Origin: Strigomonas culicis
Taxonomy: Eukaryota; Euglenozoa; Kinetoplastea; Trypanosomatida; Trypanosomatidae
Assembly: GCA_000482145.1 (NCBI GenBank)
Contig: AUXH01000025.1
Location: forward strand, 1 to 64,000
Direction of reading: 5' to 3'
DNA: 64,000 bases
Shown: piece by piece, positions 37,237-47,084 of the stretch
How positions within the stretch are numbered: the first letter of the stretch is position 1
Layout: every line of letters begins with the position of its first letter
The notes under the pieces: generated by a model
What the model was told of the DNA's origin: nothing
Seen by the model: the letters and a program-made list of their open reading frames with translations, nothing else
Databases searched by the model: none
Made by a program: the position numbers and the translations under genes

Positions 37237-38163
37237 TTACCGCTGAGACTGCAGCAGCTCCACGGAGAGTGGAGTCGGCTTGCACCGTTTATATTTCTCT
37301 TCCCGACGCGGTGACAGACGCGGGGTACAGCACAGCGTGTGCCGCTCACCCCCACTACCTACCACTTTGACACCGGTAGCACTGGATGCAGTCACGGCGG
37401 CGTCAATAGCAGATGCCGCCACACGACGGATGCTCAGGCGTTGGAAGGAGAAAAGTCTCCCGAGGGGGGACTTGTGCTGCGACGGGAGAGTGTGAACGAA
37501 GCAGTCGCGGTACGTGTCTCTCACGTGGGGAGGTGCGGCAGTGGCGGCGCCCACTCCCGGTACAGGCCACGCTGCGGTGGTGCCGTCCGTCGGGTTGTGC
37601 TGCTGCTCCTGCGGCTGGCTTGCCTTTGCCCTTGGAGCCTCGAGGGGGTTCTTTACGCGCCCATCGCTCCCTTGGGCGTCTGTTGCGGAGAGCCTGGTGC
37701 GCTGCATGCCCACCTCCCGTGGGCACATGAAGGTCCAGCGTTTGTGACGCACCGCTGTGACGACGGGCATGGCGGCCTCCGACTCCTTTCCTTCGCTCGT
37801 ATTGTCGCCCTCCGCTCCGAGGGCAGCGATCTGAAGAAGAGTCCCGTCCGCGATGCCCTGCCGCTGCTGGCTGCCGCCGCAGTAGCTGTTTTTACTGAGG
37901 CGCCGCATGAAGGATGCTTGCCTCCTTATCCACCCCTTGACGCTGGAGCCACGCGGATGTTTGGCGTTGACAGGTCCACTGCGCTCGTCTGCACCTCTGC
38001 TGAGGATGGGAGCATTGCCGGTGGGGTCGCCGCAGGCTGCCGTGCCCGGCTGCAGGAAGTTCCGACTATGAGCGGGCTGCTGCTTCCCTTTCTGTGACAG
38101 TGGCGGCAGCGTGGGATCAGCAAGCTGCGGCTGTGACGCACGAGCTCCTGTTGTGGGTCTCAT
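37237..38163 (-). CDS. Array family B protein, copy B1
   Basis: A 308-residue basic protein from an ATG at 38163. Shared family blocks: N-terminal RASQPQLADPTLPPL; AKHPRGSSVKGWIRRQ and SYCGG in the middle; AAMPVV then RWTFMCPREVG; TTAAWPVPG; SPLGRLFSFQRLS; and the C-terminus KYKRCKPTPLSVELLQ. There is no signal peptide or membrane span. Most of the length is Gln/Ser/Arg/Pro-rich. The five B copies are 308-322 residues long and stand in the same direction about 1.7-1.8 kb apart, except where A2 intervenes. I do not recognise the family. Confidence 0.75.
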   Translation of the reverse strand: MRPTTGARASQPQLADPTLPPLSQKGKQQPAHSRNFLQPGTAACGDPTGNAPILSRGADERSGPVNAKHPRGSSVKGWIRRQASFMRRLSKNSYCGGSQQRQGIADGTLLQIAALGAEGDNTSEGKESEAAMPVVTAVRHKRWTFMCPREVGMQRTRLSATDAQGSDGRVKNPLEAPRAKASQPQEQQHNPTDGTTAAWPVPGVGAATAAPPHVRDTYRDCFVHTLPSQHKSPLGRLFSFQRLSIRRVAASAIDAAVTASSATGVKVVGSGGERHTLCCTPRLSPRREEKYKRCKPTPLSVELLQSQR

Positions 38164-38968
38164 TTGTCTGTTGCTGTGGGTGTGCGTGTGGGAAGAAAGT
38201 GGTGAAATAGTAATAGTAAAAGATTCCCTTCAGTAAGTATTAGTTTTTCTCTTGAGTGGTAACACAGCACAGTGAAAAGAAAAATGAAGAGGAAGAAGGA
38301 CACAATATGTTAACAGGCGTGGCTCTAAAAGAAGATGATGTTCGATAAGTGTAGGAAGCGTACAGCATTCACAAATTCTAAATGAAGGAGATCAACATTG
38401 CTAACAACTACAAAAACTAGTATGAAAAGGGAAACCGGGATGATATTAAAACATTAAGCGAACCTAGGCACACAAACATATATAGATACATACATCTTAC
38501 AAATTAAAAAAAAATGTGTCTTCACCACTAGAACATCCATAGTATAGTCTACGAAACTGTGATGATCAGATAACCTAAGTCCATATAATGTGAAAGCATA
38601 TAACAAAAATGATATTATTATTCTTAAAGTACGTATTACGTTTAGTGAGGGAAACAAAAATGGAAAGAAATGAAATGGGAATGTACAAGACCAAATCGTA
38701 TGTACATATATAGAAAGCCAAATACCTCTTCATATAGTTAAGGACTGTGCTTATGGACCATATATGTCTACAAGAAAGGCGAACCTGCAAAATGAAAAGA
38801 AATTGATATGTATACGATATTCTGAAAACCATAGTTATGATTGTGTATATATATATATATATACACAAAAACAAGTAAAAACAAACATCAAAATGAACTG
38901 AAAAGAAAACTTCGATCGAATATAGATTTCGTGTAAAACAAAAAAGAGGAAACGGAGAACGGAGCACC
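38164..38968. other. Array spacer with duplicated 5' block and 3' UTR element
   Basis: The B1 5' flank block at 38345-38410 (ttcgataagtgtagg ... gagatcaacattgctaac) recurs before the other B genes. A 3' UTR element at 38910-38945 (cttcgatcgaatatag core) recurs after B5. No gene is seen. Confidence 0.6.
38842..38867. repeat. Palindromic TA microsatellite
   Basis: A TA run bounded by tgtg and caca forms a perfect 26-bp palindrome in the 3' flank of B2. Probably simple microsatellite growth. Confidence 0.6.
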
Positions 38969-39937
38969 TTAACGCCGAGACTGCAGCATGTTCACGGAGA
39001 GTGGGGGTGGCCTGCACCGTTTGTATTTCACTTCCTGACGTGGTGCTGGGCGCGGGACACGGTACAGGATCCGCCTGTTGCATGCAGCGAGCTCGGTGCC
39101 ACCCGCTACCGCTCGGGCACCGGTGGGGCTGGCTGCGGTGGCCATGGTAGGTGCCTCGGCACGACGGAAGGCGTCCGCGCCGCTTTGGGTCTCGGAAAGG
39201 AAGCTCTGGCGTTGGAAGGAGACGGTGCTGCCGAGGGAAGACTTGCGACGCGGCGGTGGAGCGGGAATGAGGCGGTGCTGTTGCGGGGCCGTCACATGGG
39301 TAACTGCAGCGGCGGCAGCGACCACGGCCGGCGCAGGCCACGCTGCGGTGGTGCTTTCTGTTGGGCTGTGTTCCTGCTCCTGCGGCTGAGACGGCGGCTG
39401 GCTGCCCCCCCTCCCACCTGGCTCGAGGAGATTCGTCGTGCACACCTCTTTTCTTTGAGCGCCTGTTGCGGAGGGCTCTGCGAAGCACAGGCCGACCTCC
39501 CATGGTTTGACGCAGCTCCACGTCCTGCCACGCACGGACCTCACTGCCGGCACCGCGGCTTCTCTTTCATTCTCTTCGCTCGTATCGTCGCCCACCGTTT
39601 CGCGGGCAGCGATCTCACCAAGAGCCCATTCTGTGTCGTCCTTGCTCTGCCGGTGGCCGCCGCAGTAGCTGTGCTTCTTGAGGCGCCGCATGAAGGATGT
39701 CTGTCCCCTTATAGACCCCTTGACGCTGGGAGCACGCGGATGTTTGGCGTTCACAGTTCTGCAGCGCTCGCTGCTCGGCACGCGGGCGTGGCGGGTGAGG
39801 CCGCCGCCGGCTGACATTCTTGGCTGTAAAGTGTTCCGTCTGTATGCGGGCCGCCGCTCCCCCTTCTGTGGCAGTGGCGGCAGCGTGGGGGCAGCAAAGT
39901 GCGGCTGGGACGCGCGGGTTCTCGCCGAGGGACTCAT
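38969..39937 (-). CDS. Array family B protein, copy B2
   Basis: A 322-residue protein from an ATG at 39937 (MSPSARTRASQPHFAAPTLP). It has the same block order as B1: TRASQPHFAAPTLPPL, AKHPRAPSVKGSIRGQ, SYCGG, AAVPAV, TWSCVKPWEVG, TTAAWPAPA, APQQHRLIPAPPPRRKSS, VSFQRQSFLS and the C-terminus KYKRCRPPPLSVNML. The segment before SFQRQSF is PQQHRLIPAPPPRR in B2 and B3 but differs in B1, so B2 and B3 are closer relatives. No domain is recognised. Confidence 0.75.
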   Translation of the reverse strand: MSPSARTRASQPHFAAPTLPPLPQKGERRPAYRRNTLQPRMSAGGGLTRHARVPSSERCRTVNAKHPRAPSVKGSIRGQTSFMRRLKKHSYCGGHRQSKDDTEWALGEIAARETVGDDTSEENEREAAVPAVRSVRGRTWSCVKPWEVGLCFAEPSATGAQRKEVCTTNLLEPGGRGGSQPPSQPQEQEHSPTESTTAAWPAPAVVAAAAAVTHVTAPQQHRLIPAPPPRRKSSLGSTVSFQRQSFLSETQSGADAFRRAEAPTMATAASPTGARAVAGGTELAACNRRILYRVPRPAPRQEVKYKRCRPPPLSVNMLQSRR

Positions 39938-40680
39938 TTGCCTGTTGCTATGAGGCGTACTCGGGGAGAAGGTGGTGAAATAGTAATAAAAAGTGTTTCC
40001 TTCAGTAAATACTAGTTCTTCTCTTGAGTGTTAATCCGGTACGATAAAAGCAAAAATGAAGGGGAGTGAAGACAAAACATGTTAACAAGTCAAAGAAGTT
40101 GCTGTTCAATAAGCGTAGAAAGAGCGCACCATACACAAACTCTACTTGAGAGAGATCAACGATGCTAACAAGAACAAATAGTATGATGAAAAGGGAAAAA
40201 GAAGAAAACACCAAAACGTTAATCGAATTTAGGCACACGAATATATATGTGCACCTCAAAATGCACATAATACAAGTACTGAAACTGTGATGTTTAGGTT
40301 AATTAGGCACGTATAACATGAATGCAGCAAAAAAAAAAAATCTGTTAGAGTACGTATTATGTACAGTGGCAAAAAGAAAAACTTGAAATATATATGGAAC
40401 ACCTACAAACAATACCAAGCCTTACATACATTTAGAGAGGAAAAAACACTTTCTCATATAGCTAATGATTGTACTTTCAGAACATACGTATATGGAAGTG
40501 AACTAAAACTGCAATAGATAAGAGATTAAATCCGTATACCATTTTGACAAGGATACATAGGACTAAGAAAAAAAGAAACAGATACAAATGAAAAACGAAG
40601 ATAAAAAAAAACGAAAGAAACTTTGGATTGATTATATAATCTGTGCAATAAAAAAATCAGTAAAAAAAGAAAAGACTACC
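39938..40680. other. Array spacer with duplicated 5' block
   Basis: Holds the B2 copy of the conserved 5' flank block (about 40095-40165: ttcaataagcgtag ... gagatcaacgatgctaac). Otherwise AT-rich. No gene is seen. Confidence 0.6.
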
Positions 40681-41631
40681 TTAAGACTCGGACAGCAACA
40701 TATCCACGGAGAGTGGGGTCGGCTTGCATCGCTTATATTTTTCTTTATGACGTGGAAACAGGCGCGGTGTACGGCACATCGTGTACCCTTCGCACGCGGC
40801 AGGCTCACTATCACCGTCTACCGCTCGGACACCAGCCTCGTCACAAGGGAGGCCAATCGCGCCACTTCGCTTTCGCGAGAGGAAGCTCTGTCGCTGGAAA
40901 GAGACGGTGCCTCTGACGGAGGACTTGCGACGCGGCGGTGGAGCGGGAATGAAGCGGTGCTGTTGCGGGGCCGTCACATGGGTAACCGCCGCAGTGGCAG
41001 CGACCACGTCCGGCGCTGACCACGCTGCGGTGGTACTGTCCATCGGGCCGTGCTCCTGCTCCTGCGGCTGAGACGGCGGCTGGCTGCCTCTCCTCCCACG
41101 TGGCTCGAAGGGATTTCCCGTGGCCATATCCTCACCTTGTGTGTCTGTTGCGGAGGGCTCTGTGCGGCGTGCACCGATCTCTTGCGGGCGTACGCAGCTC
41201 CACGCCCCGTCACGCACACATGACACAACGGGCATGGCGGCTTCTGATTCTGTCTCTTCGTTCACATTCTTGTCGTCCTCCGCTTCAAGGGCAGCGATTT
41301 GCGCAAGTGCCCCGTCCGCGTTGCCCTGCCGCTGCACGCTGCCGCCGTAGTAGCTGCTCTGGCTGAGGCGACGCATGTAGCTCTCCGGATTCCCCCGCCA
41401 CCCCTTGACGCTGGGAGCACGCGGATGTTTGGCGTTCACAGGCGCGGTGCGTTTGCCTGTACTTCTGCCGGAGGCGGAAGTATACGAGCAGGGGTCACCG
41501 CACGCCGCTGTGCTCGACTGCAAAGTGTTCCGTCTGTGAGCGCGCCGCCGCTCCCCTTTCTGTGGCAGCGGCGGCAGCGTGGGGGCAGCAAGCTGCGGCT
41601 GTGACGCGCGGGTTCTCGTCGCGGATCTCAT
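40681..41631 (-). CDS. Array family B protein, copy B3
   Basis: A 316-residue protein. The start at 41631 (MRSATRTRASQPQLAAPTLP) is chosen by alignment with the other copies, because the frame is open upstream to 41706 without a family match. It carries all family blocks, including RNTLQ, AKHPRAPSVKGWRGN, SYYGGS, AAMPVV, AWSCVRPQEIG, PQQHRFIPAPPPRRKSS, VSFQRQSFLS and the C-terminus KYKRCKPTPLSVDML. Very close to B2 through the middle. No domain is recognised. Confidence 0.75.
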   Translation of the reverse strand: MRSATRTRASQPQLAAPTLPPLPQKGERRRAHRRNTLQSSTAACGDPCSYTSASGRSTGKRTAPVNAKHPRAPSVKGWRGNPESYMRRLSQSSYYGGSVQRQGNADGALAQIAALEAEDDKNVNEETESEAAMPVVSCVRDGAWSCVRPQEIGARRTEPSATDTQGEDMATGNPFEPRGRRGSQPPSQPQEQEHGPMDSTTAAWSAPDVVAATAAVTHVTAPQQHRFIPAPPPRRKSSVRGTVSFQRQSFLSRKRSGAIGLPCDEAGVRAVDGDSEPAACEGYTMCRTPRLFPRHKEKYKRCKPTPLSVDMLLSES

Positions 41632-42451
41632 TTGTTTATTGCTATGAGGTGCTCTCGGGGAGAAACTGATGCAGTGAGAAAACACTAGTATATACTTCCC
41701 TTTCAAGACAAGTCTGTCCCTATTCTCGTGGTAGCATCAGACAATGAAACGAAAACAGAAGAGGAGGGAAGAGAGATCATATTAACAGGTGTGAATCTGA
41801 AGGAACACGTTGTTCAGTAAGTGTACAAAAAGTGTAGCACTCACAAATTCGAAATGATGGAGACTGGCGATGCCAACAACAGCAAAGAGTATTATGAAAA
41901 CTAAAACGAGAGAAAAAAAAGTGTCTAAATCACACGCATATATATATATATAACCTAAAAGGCTAACCAAAAAAAAAATCAGATCGTAACTACTAGCCAG
42001 AAAGTACATACTTCAGCCGTGGGGGCTTTGATGAGACACATCAATTACGGACAGAGTAAAGTAAATGAAATGGGTGGAAAGGGGGAAAGAATAAACTTAT
42101 TGATAGAGTGCTTATGAGTTTTAGTATTAAAAACAAATTTCAAAACATATATATAATAAAACCAAAGAATACTTATTGTTATGTACATATATACGAAGAA
42201 AAACATCTTGTGTATATATAGAGAAAGGTTCCACTTTAAGAAGCAATATATAGAGAAAAAGAGTAAATGGCGCTTTGAAACGTAGGCAATCAAAATGCGC
42301 ATAGTACTTCAATAATTATGCGAAAACCACAAAAAGAAGAATAAAAATAAAAGAAGAAGAACAAGAAAAAAAAAAACAGAATCCAAAAAGAAGACTTTGC
42401 GCGAATATATATTCCAAGTAAAAAAAAAATCACGAAGAAGAAGCGAAGACG
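41632..42451. other. Array spacer with duplicated 5' block
   Basis: The B3 5' flank block is at about 41812-41885 (ttcagtaagtgtac ... actcacaaattcgaaatg). A 3' UTR element similar to those of B2 and B5 lies at 42396-42425. Several ATG-poor, AT-rich ORFs are noise. Confidence 0.6.
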
Positions 42452-43417
42452 TTAAGATCCCCTCTTAAGCATGTCCACGGAGAGTGGGGCTGGCCTCCAG
42501 CTTTTATATTTCTGCTTGTGGCGCGGTGAGAGGTGTGGGATACGGTATACATTGTTTGCATACTGAAACGTGGGAAGTCTCCACGTTTCGGCTGCTCGGA
42601 CACCAGTGGCAGCCGCTGTCGTCTGTGTGGTGCCCATGGTACATGCCTCGGCACGGTGGAGGGCCTCCGCGCCGATTTGCTTCCACGAGTGGAAGCTGTG
42701 CCTTTTGAAGTAGAGCCCGCTGCAGGGACACGGTTTGCAGCGCGGCGGCGGTGCGGGGATGAGGCGGTCGCGCTGCGGGGGCGTCACATGGGTAGGCGCT
42801 GCGGCGTCAGCCTCTGGGTCCGGCGTTGCCCACGCCACCGTGGCGGTGCGACGGGTGGTGTCCGTCGGGCTGCGCTCCCGCGGATGCGGTGGGGACGGCG
42901 TCTGGCTGTCCCGCCTCGCACGTGCGGCGAAGGGATTCCTCAGCTGTTCTCTCTTCCCTCGGGCACCGGTTGCGGAGGGATGTGTGCGCTGCGCGCCCAC
43001 CTCCCGCGGGTGCATGCCGCTCCACGGCCTCTCCCGCGCAGGCCGCACGACGGGCATGGCGGCCTCCGATTCGGTCTCATCGATCGTCGCGTCGTCGCTC
43101 GCCACGGTGGTGGCGATGGGCGTCAGCACCGTGCCCGCGGCGTCCTCCTGTTGCGTGCTGCCGCTGCGGCTGGGGCCCGTCGTGGGGCCCCGCGGGCAGA
43201 CCTTGGGCCCCCCTCTGCACCCCTCCACACGGTGCCGACGCGGACGCTTCGGCTTCGCCTCGCCGCTGCGCTCGCCTGTGCTGCGGTCGACCGCCGAGCC
43301 CGGCCGCGTGATGTGCTTTGTGTACGCCGGCCACAGCGCCCCTGCCAGAATGAGTGCCGGCAGTATGGTAGATGGGAGGTGCTCTTGCGACGCGCGGGTT
43401 CGGGCTGCGGACCTCAT
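42452..43417 (-). CDS. Array family B protein, copy B4
   Basis: A 321-residue protein. The start at 43417 (MRSAARTRASQEHLPSTILP) is chosen by family alignment; an in-frame ATG six codons upstream (43435) is an alternative. It is a diverged copy: the N-terminal PQKGERR block is replaced by ILAGALWPAYTKH, shared in type with B5. The blocks AAMPVV, PWSGMHPREVG, DRLIPAPPPRCK, FKRHSFHS and KYKSWRPAPLSVDML remain. B4 and B5 are the same length and form a sub-group. No domain is recognised. Confidence 0.75.
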   Translation of the reverse strand: MRSAARTRASQEHLPSTILPALILAGALWPAYTKHITRPGSAVDRSTGERSGEAKPKRPRRHRVEGCRGGPKVCPRGPTTGPSRSGSTQQEDAAGTVLTPIATTVASDDATIDETESEAAMPVVRPARERPWSGMHPREVGAQRTHPSATGARGKREQLRNPFAARARRDSQTPSPPHPRERSPTDTTRRTATVAWATPDPEADAAAPTHVTPPQRDRLIPAPPPRCKPCPCSGLYFKRHSFHSWKQIGAEALHRAEACTMGTTQTTAAATGVRAAETWRLPTFQYANNVYRIPHLSPRHKQKYKSWRPAPLSVDMLKRGS

Positions 43418-44055
43418 GCCTCTGTTCTGTTGCATATGCTTGTGGAAAGAAGGTGATGAAGTTGAAAAAAAACTTCCAGTCTCTTTCTTCTGTGGTAACA
43501 GAATAAAGTAAAAAATAAAGAGGAAGGGAAACAAAGCATTTTCGCAAGTATCCGTGTGGAAAGGAAAATATTGTTCAATAAGTGTGGGAAGATTGGAGCA
43601 CTCATACGTTTTAAAGAATACAGTTTTCTTACGTTCATGTAGAGGTACAGAGAACAAGTATACAAGGGAAAAGGAACAACAAAAATAAATCTTCAGCTCC
43701 ATGTGGATGCTTCGCTCATTGTCTGACAACTCAAATACAGTTTTTTTTTTGCCCTTAAAGAATACATAAAATAGATGCTCACCAATCAATTGCAGTGTGT
43801 ATGCAAAGAAAACGTAACAGTAGGAAACATCAGTTTTGCTTTACATATTCAACACACGTGAAAAGAGACAAACAAACTGTACAACGGGAGCGTTGGTAAG
43901 CCAAACAACAATACCTTTTTTACATAAACTATAGTGTTTGCAGAGGAAACAATCAGAAGCTTCAAGACGAAAAGAAAAAAAAAAGAAAACAGATCATGTA
44001 TTGCAAAATAGGTATTGAAGTTTTCCTGTCCCAAGGACACGACGACTCGCTCATT
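43418..44055. other. Array spacer with duplicated 5' block
   Basis: The B4 5' flank block is at about 43568-43620 (ttcaataagtgtgg ... gcactcatacg). AT-rich, no gene. Confidence 0.55.
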
Positions 44056-44652
44056 TCATATGCTCTCCCCAGTAGGGGATGCAGGCACGTTGCTCCACGC
44101 GTCGAACCGCCTGGCGCCACCTCCACCCGCGGAGCTCGTGCTGAAGGGTGCCGCACTTCTGTCCGCCCGGGTGAGCGGAAGCTTCAGACTAGTGCTGAGA
44201 CCTTGTCGCGGCGCGGCGGGGCGCTGCGGCGGTTGCAGCTGGGGGCAGCTCCTCCGCACGCGCTCTTGATACGTGTACCCAGAGGGCGGGAGCGATGGCG
44301 CGGCATGCCAGACCACATCCCCATCCCGCTCCTCCTCCTTTGTCACTATAGTCGCAGAAGCCGATGGGCATCGTGAGCCCTCCCGCGGCGGCGCATGCCA
44401 GATGACCTCCTCAGGCTCCTCCCGCTGCGGCCGCCGCCCCACCGGGGTGCTGGAGGGGCGGGCGCCGCGGCGGGCACGCGCATGCCACGGCGGGTAGGAG
44501 CACCAGGAGGCGGGGGGGAGGGCCGGCATGCTGGTGCTGCCGTCGAAGTCGTCCAGACACTCGTAGAGGATGGCGTGATGCCGCGGCCGCGGGGGGATGC
44601 GAGAGCTACCAGAAAAGGCGCCGCGCACACGCCGCTCCGCGCTGGCGTCCAT
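44056..44652 (-). CDS. Array family A protein, copy A2
   Basis: A 198-residue protein from an ATG at 44652 (MDASAERRVRGAFSGSSRIP). It shares CLDDFDGST, EEVIWHAPP, GDVVWHAAP and LKLPLTRADRSAAPF with A1. The WHxPP-type block occurs twice here (EEVIWHAPP and GDVVWHAAP), suggesting an internal duplication. It is placed between B4 and B5, showing that A and B units were duplicated together at least once. No domain is recognised. Confidence 0.7.
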   Translation of the reverse strand: MDASAERRVRGAFSGSSRIPPRPRHHAILYECLDDFDGSTSMPALPPASWCSYPPWHARARRGARPSSTPVGRRPQREEPEEVIWHAPPREGSRCPSASATIVTKEEERDGDVVWHAAPSLPPSGYTYQERVRRSCPQLQPPQRPAAPRQGLSTSLKLPLTRADRSAAPFSTSSAGGGGARRFDAWSNVPASPTGESI

Positions 44653-45382
44653 GAGGGAAGAGGAGAAAGGAGAGCGCTAACGCTGTGTGATCCGTTGACA
44701 CTCCAACAAATGCACGTACAATAAACAAACAAATGAAAGAGCTCAAGAAGGAAGGTAGAAGAAAAAACAAAACAGTTTCAAGAAGATATTGGATAACATA
44801 GCGCCATAGCACACATTGTGCCACCGATACAGTAGAGCTCTCACACAGGAGGGAGATCAACAATGCACACATGAGCAAAGATCATTATGGAAAAGAAAAA
44901 AGAGGAGAACAGTTGTATGAATTCGGCAGACACATCTGTATAACCTGAAATTATCAAGAAAAAAAAAAGATCTTCACCGCTGGAACAGACACAATACAAG
45001 CGTATAAGCTGTGATGGAATAAAGTGAATACGTATGCACGCAATTAAGGCGTGCCAGAAGAAGAAAAGAAGACATTATAGTTATGATAATACTAGTGATT
45101 CTAGAGAGTAAGAAAGATTGAGTAATACATGCAGAGCAAATAAAGAAACAAATCTTATATACATATAAAGAAAAACACCTTTTTGTTATACTTGTACTCT
45201 TTCAAGCAATAGTGTATAGAAGAGAACCAAAACTGTCAATGAAAAGGAACTAAAATGGATGATGATAACTGATCTTTTTATATATATATATACATACAAA
45301 ACAATATTTTAAAGAGATAGAAAAAAAAACTTCGATCGATTCTATATTTCCTGTAAAAACAAAGTAAAAAAAAAAGAGCGCC
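44653..45382. other. Array spacer with duplicated flank and 3' UTR element
   Basis: The part at 44805-44900 matches the A1 upstream flank and contains ggagatcaacaatgc, also seen in B flanks. The 3' UTR element of B5 is at 45331-45361 (cttcgatcgattctat). No gene is seen. Confidence 0.6.
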
Positions 45383-46348
45383 TTAGCTTTCATACTGCAG
45401 CATCTCCACAGAGAGTGGTGATGGTGTGCACCGCTTATATTTTGCTTCGCGACGTGGTGAAGGGCGCCGGGTACGGCACGGAGTGTGCCTGTTGTATACA
45501 GCAAGCTTGGTGCCACCGGCTACCGCTCGGATACCGGTGGGGCTGGCTGCCGTCAGCGCAGTACCAATGATCGATGCCTCGGCACGACGGAAGGCACCCG
45601 CGCCGTTTTTTTTCTGGGAGATGAACCTCTGGCGCTGGAAGGAGACGGCGCCGTTCTGCAAAAGCTGACGGATCGGCGGGGGCGCCGAGGGGAGACGGTC
45701 GTGCGGCGGGGCCCGCACTTGGGTAGGCCCTGGCGCGGCGGCAGTCAGGTCTGGCGCAGGCCACGCTGCGGTGGTGCCGTCCGTCTGGCTGTGCTCGTGC
45801 ACCTGCTGTGGCGATGGGAGCGGGCTGTCTGCTGTTCCTGGTGCCTCGAGTGGATTCCGCATGCACACATCTTCGCATTGGGTGTCTCTTGCGGAGGGCT
45901 CTGCGGAGTACATGTTCACCTGCCGTGGGCGTATGCAGCTCCACGTCCACTCACGCACGGGCTCCACCGGTGGCATGACGGCTTCCGTTTCGGCTCGGTC
46001 CTTCGCATCGTCGTCCTCTGCCCTGACAGCAGCGGCTCGCACAGGTCTGCCCGCTGCTCTGCCGCAGTCGCTGATCTGATTCGTGTTCGCCAAGTAACCG
46101 GTGTGCCGCCGCATCCACGCCGTGGCGCGCGGACGGGGCGGCTGCCGCGGCCGCATACATCCGCTGCGCTCGCCTGTCCTGCCGTTGCCGGCGGCGGTGG
46201 GGCGGGCGGGGCCGCCGCACGCCGCGGTGCCTGGCCGCGTCGTGCTCGTTCGATACGAGGGCCAGTGGTCCCCCGCCAAAAGCAATGGCGGCAGCGCGGC
46301 TGATGGGATGCGGGGCTGTGACGCACGGGCCCTTGCCGTGGACCTCAT
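45383..46348 (-). CDS. Array family B protein, copy B5
   Basis: A 321-residue protein. The start at 46348 (MRSTARARASQPRIPSAALP) is chosen by family alignment; the frame is open to 46528. The N-terminus has LLLAGDHWPSYRTS, like B4. Other blocks: VMPPVEPV, TWSCIRPRQVN, TTAAWPAPD, VSFQRQRFIS and KYKRCTPSPLSVEML. This is the first B copy in the direction of transcription. No domain is recognised. Confidence 0.75.
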   Translation of the reverse strand: MRSTARARASQPRIPSAALPPLLLAGDHWPSYRTSTTRPGTAACGGPARPTAAGNGRTGERSGCMRPRQPPRPRATAWMRRHTGYLANTNQISDCGRAAGRPVRAAAVRAEDDDAKDRAETEAVMPPVEPVREWTWSCIRPRQVNMYSAEPSARDTQCEDVCMRNPLEAPGTADSPLPSPQQVHEHSQTDGTTAAWPAPDLTAAAPGPTQVRAPPHDRLPSAPPPIRQLLQNGAVSFQRQRFISQKKNGAGAFRRAEASIIGTALTAASPTGIRAVAGGTKLAVYNRHTPCRTRRPSPRREAKYKRCTPSPLSVEMLQYES

Positions 46349-47084
46349 TGCTCTGTTGTCTTCAATATGCTTCCAAAAAGTAGATATTAAAGTAAAAAAA
46401 AAACGTTCAGGAAATACTAGTCTCTTACAGTACGAATAGAGATGAGGAGAAGGAAAAGAAATATGTGAACAGATGTACATAGGAAGGGAAAAAAAAGTTG
46501 TTCCATAAGTGTAGCAAATGGGTACCACTCACCTCAATCCTGAATAACATAGCTACATGACTTTCATGTTGAGGAACGCAGAAAAAAGTGTAAAAGGAAA
46601 GAATAATACCATGAATACTGCAATAATTTGAGTTTTTTTTCTTAAATACATTTATTTTGATACTATACTATATACACGCGCAAGTGTGCGTAAAGAGACA
46701 AATAAAGGTTAAGTGAATTCTCATAGCAACGGCTTCGTGCTTTTGCTTTCCTTTGCTTTTTGCTGTATGCAATACAATACAAAAGAAATGTGAGGCAACA
46801 TTTAAAGAGAAAGAAAAAAAAAGAACAACTGATACACATATGAGTCCAATAGAGCAAATCTAAGAAAAACACTCATATGAAAAATAAAGGAAAATAAAAA
46901 ATCAGATTAATAAAAAGAAGAAAAAAGAAGGAGACACCTGCAACTGAAAAGAAAAGAAGGAGAAGAGAAAACAAATGAAGAGAAAGCATCCTGTCCGGAG
47001 GATCTTTCCTTCCTTTTCTCTATCCGACCGTCTGTCCCACACCACCCGTGCCAGCTCCATGGCCCGCGGCCCGCCTCCCCCTTT
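46349..47084. other. Array spacer
   Basis: Contains the B5 5' flank block (about 46498-46555: ttccataagtgtag ... cactcacc). AT-rich, no gene is seen. Confidence 0.55.

Noticed and set aside
42045..42312. Many short AT-rich minus-strand ORFs in spacers
   Set aside because: The translations are Phe/Leu/Ile/Tyr-rich runs expected from T-rich polypyrimidine and UTR sequence.
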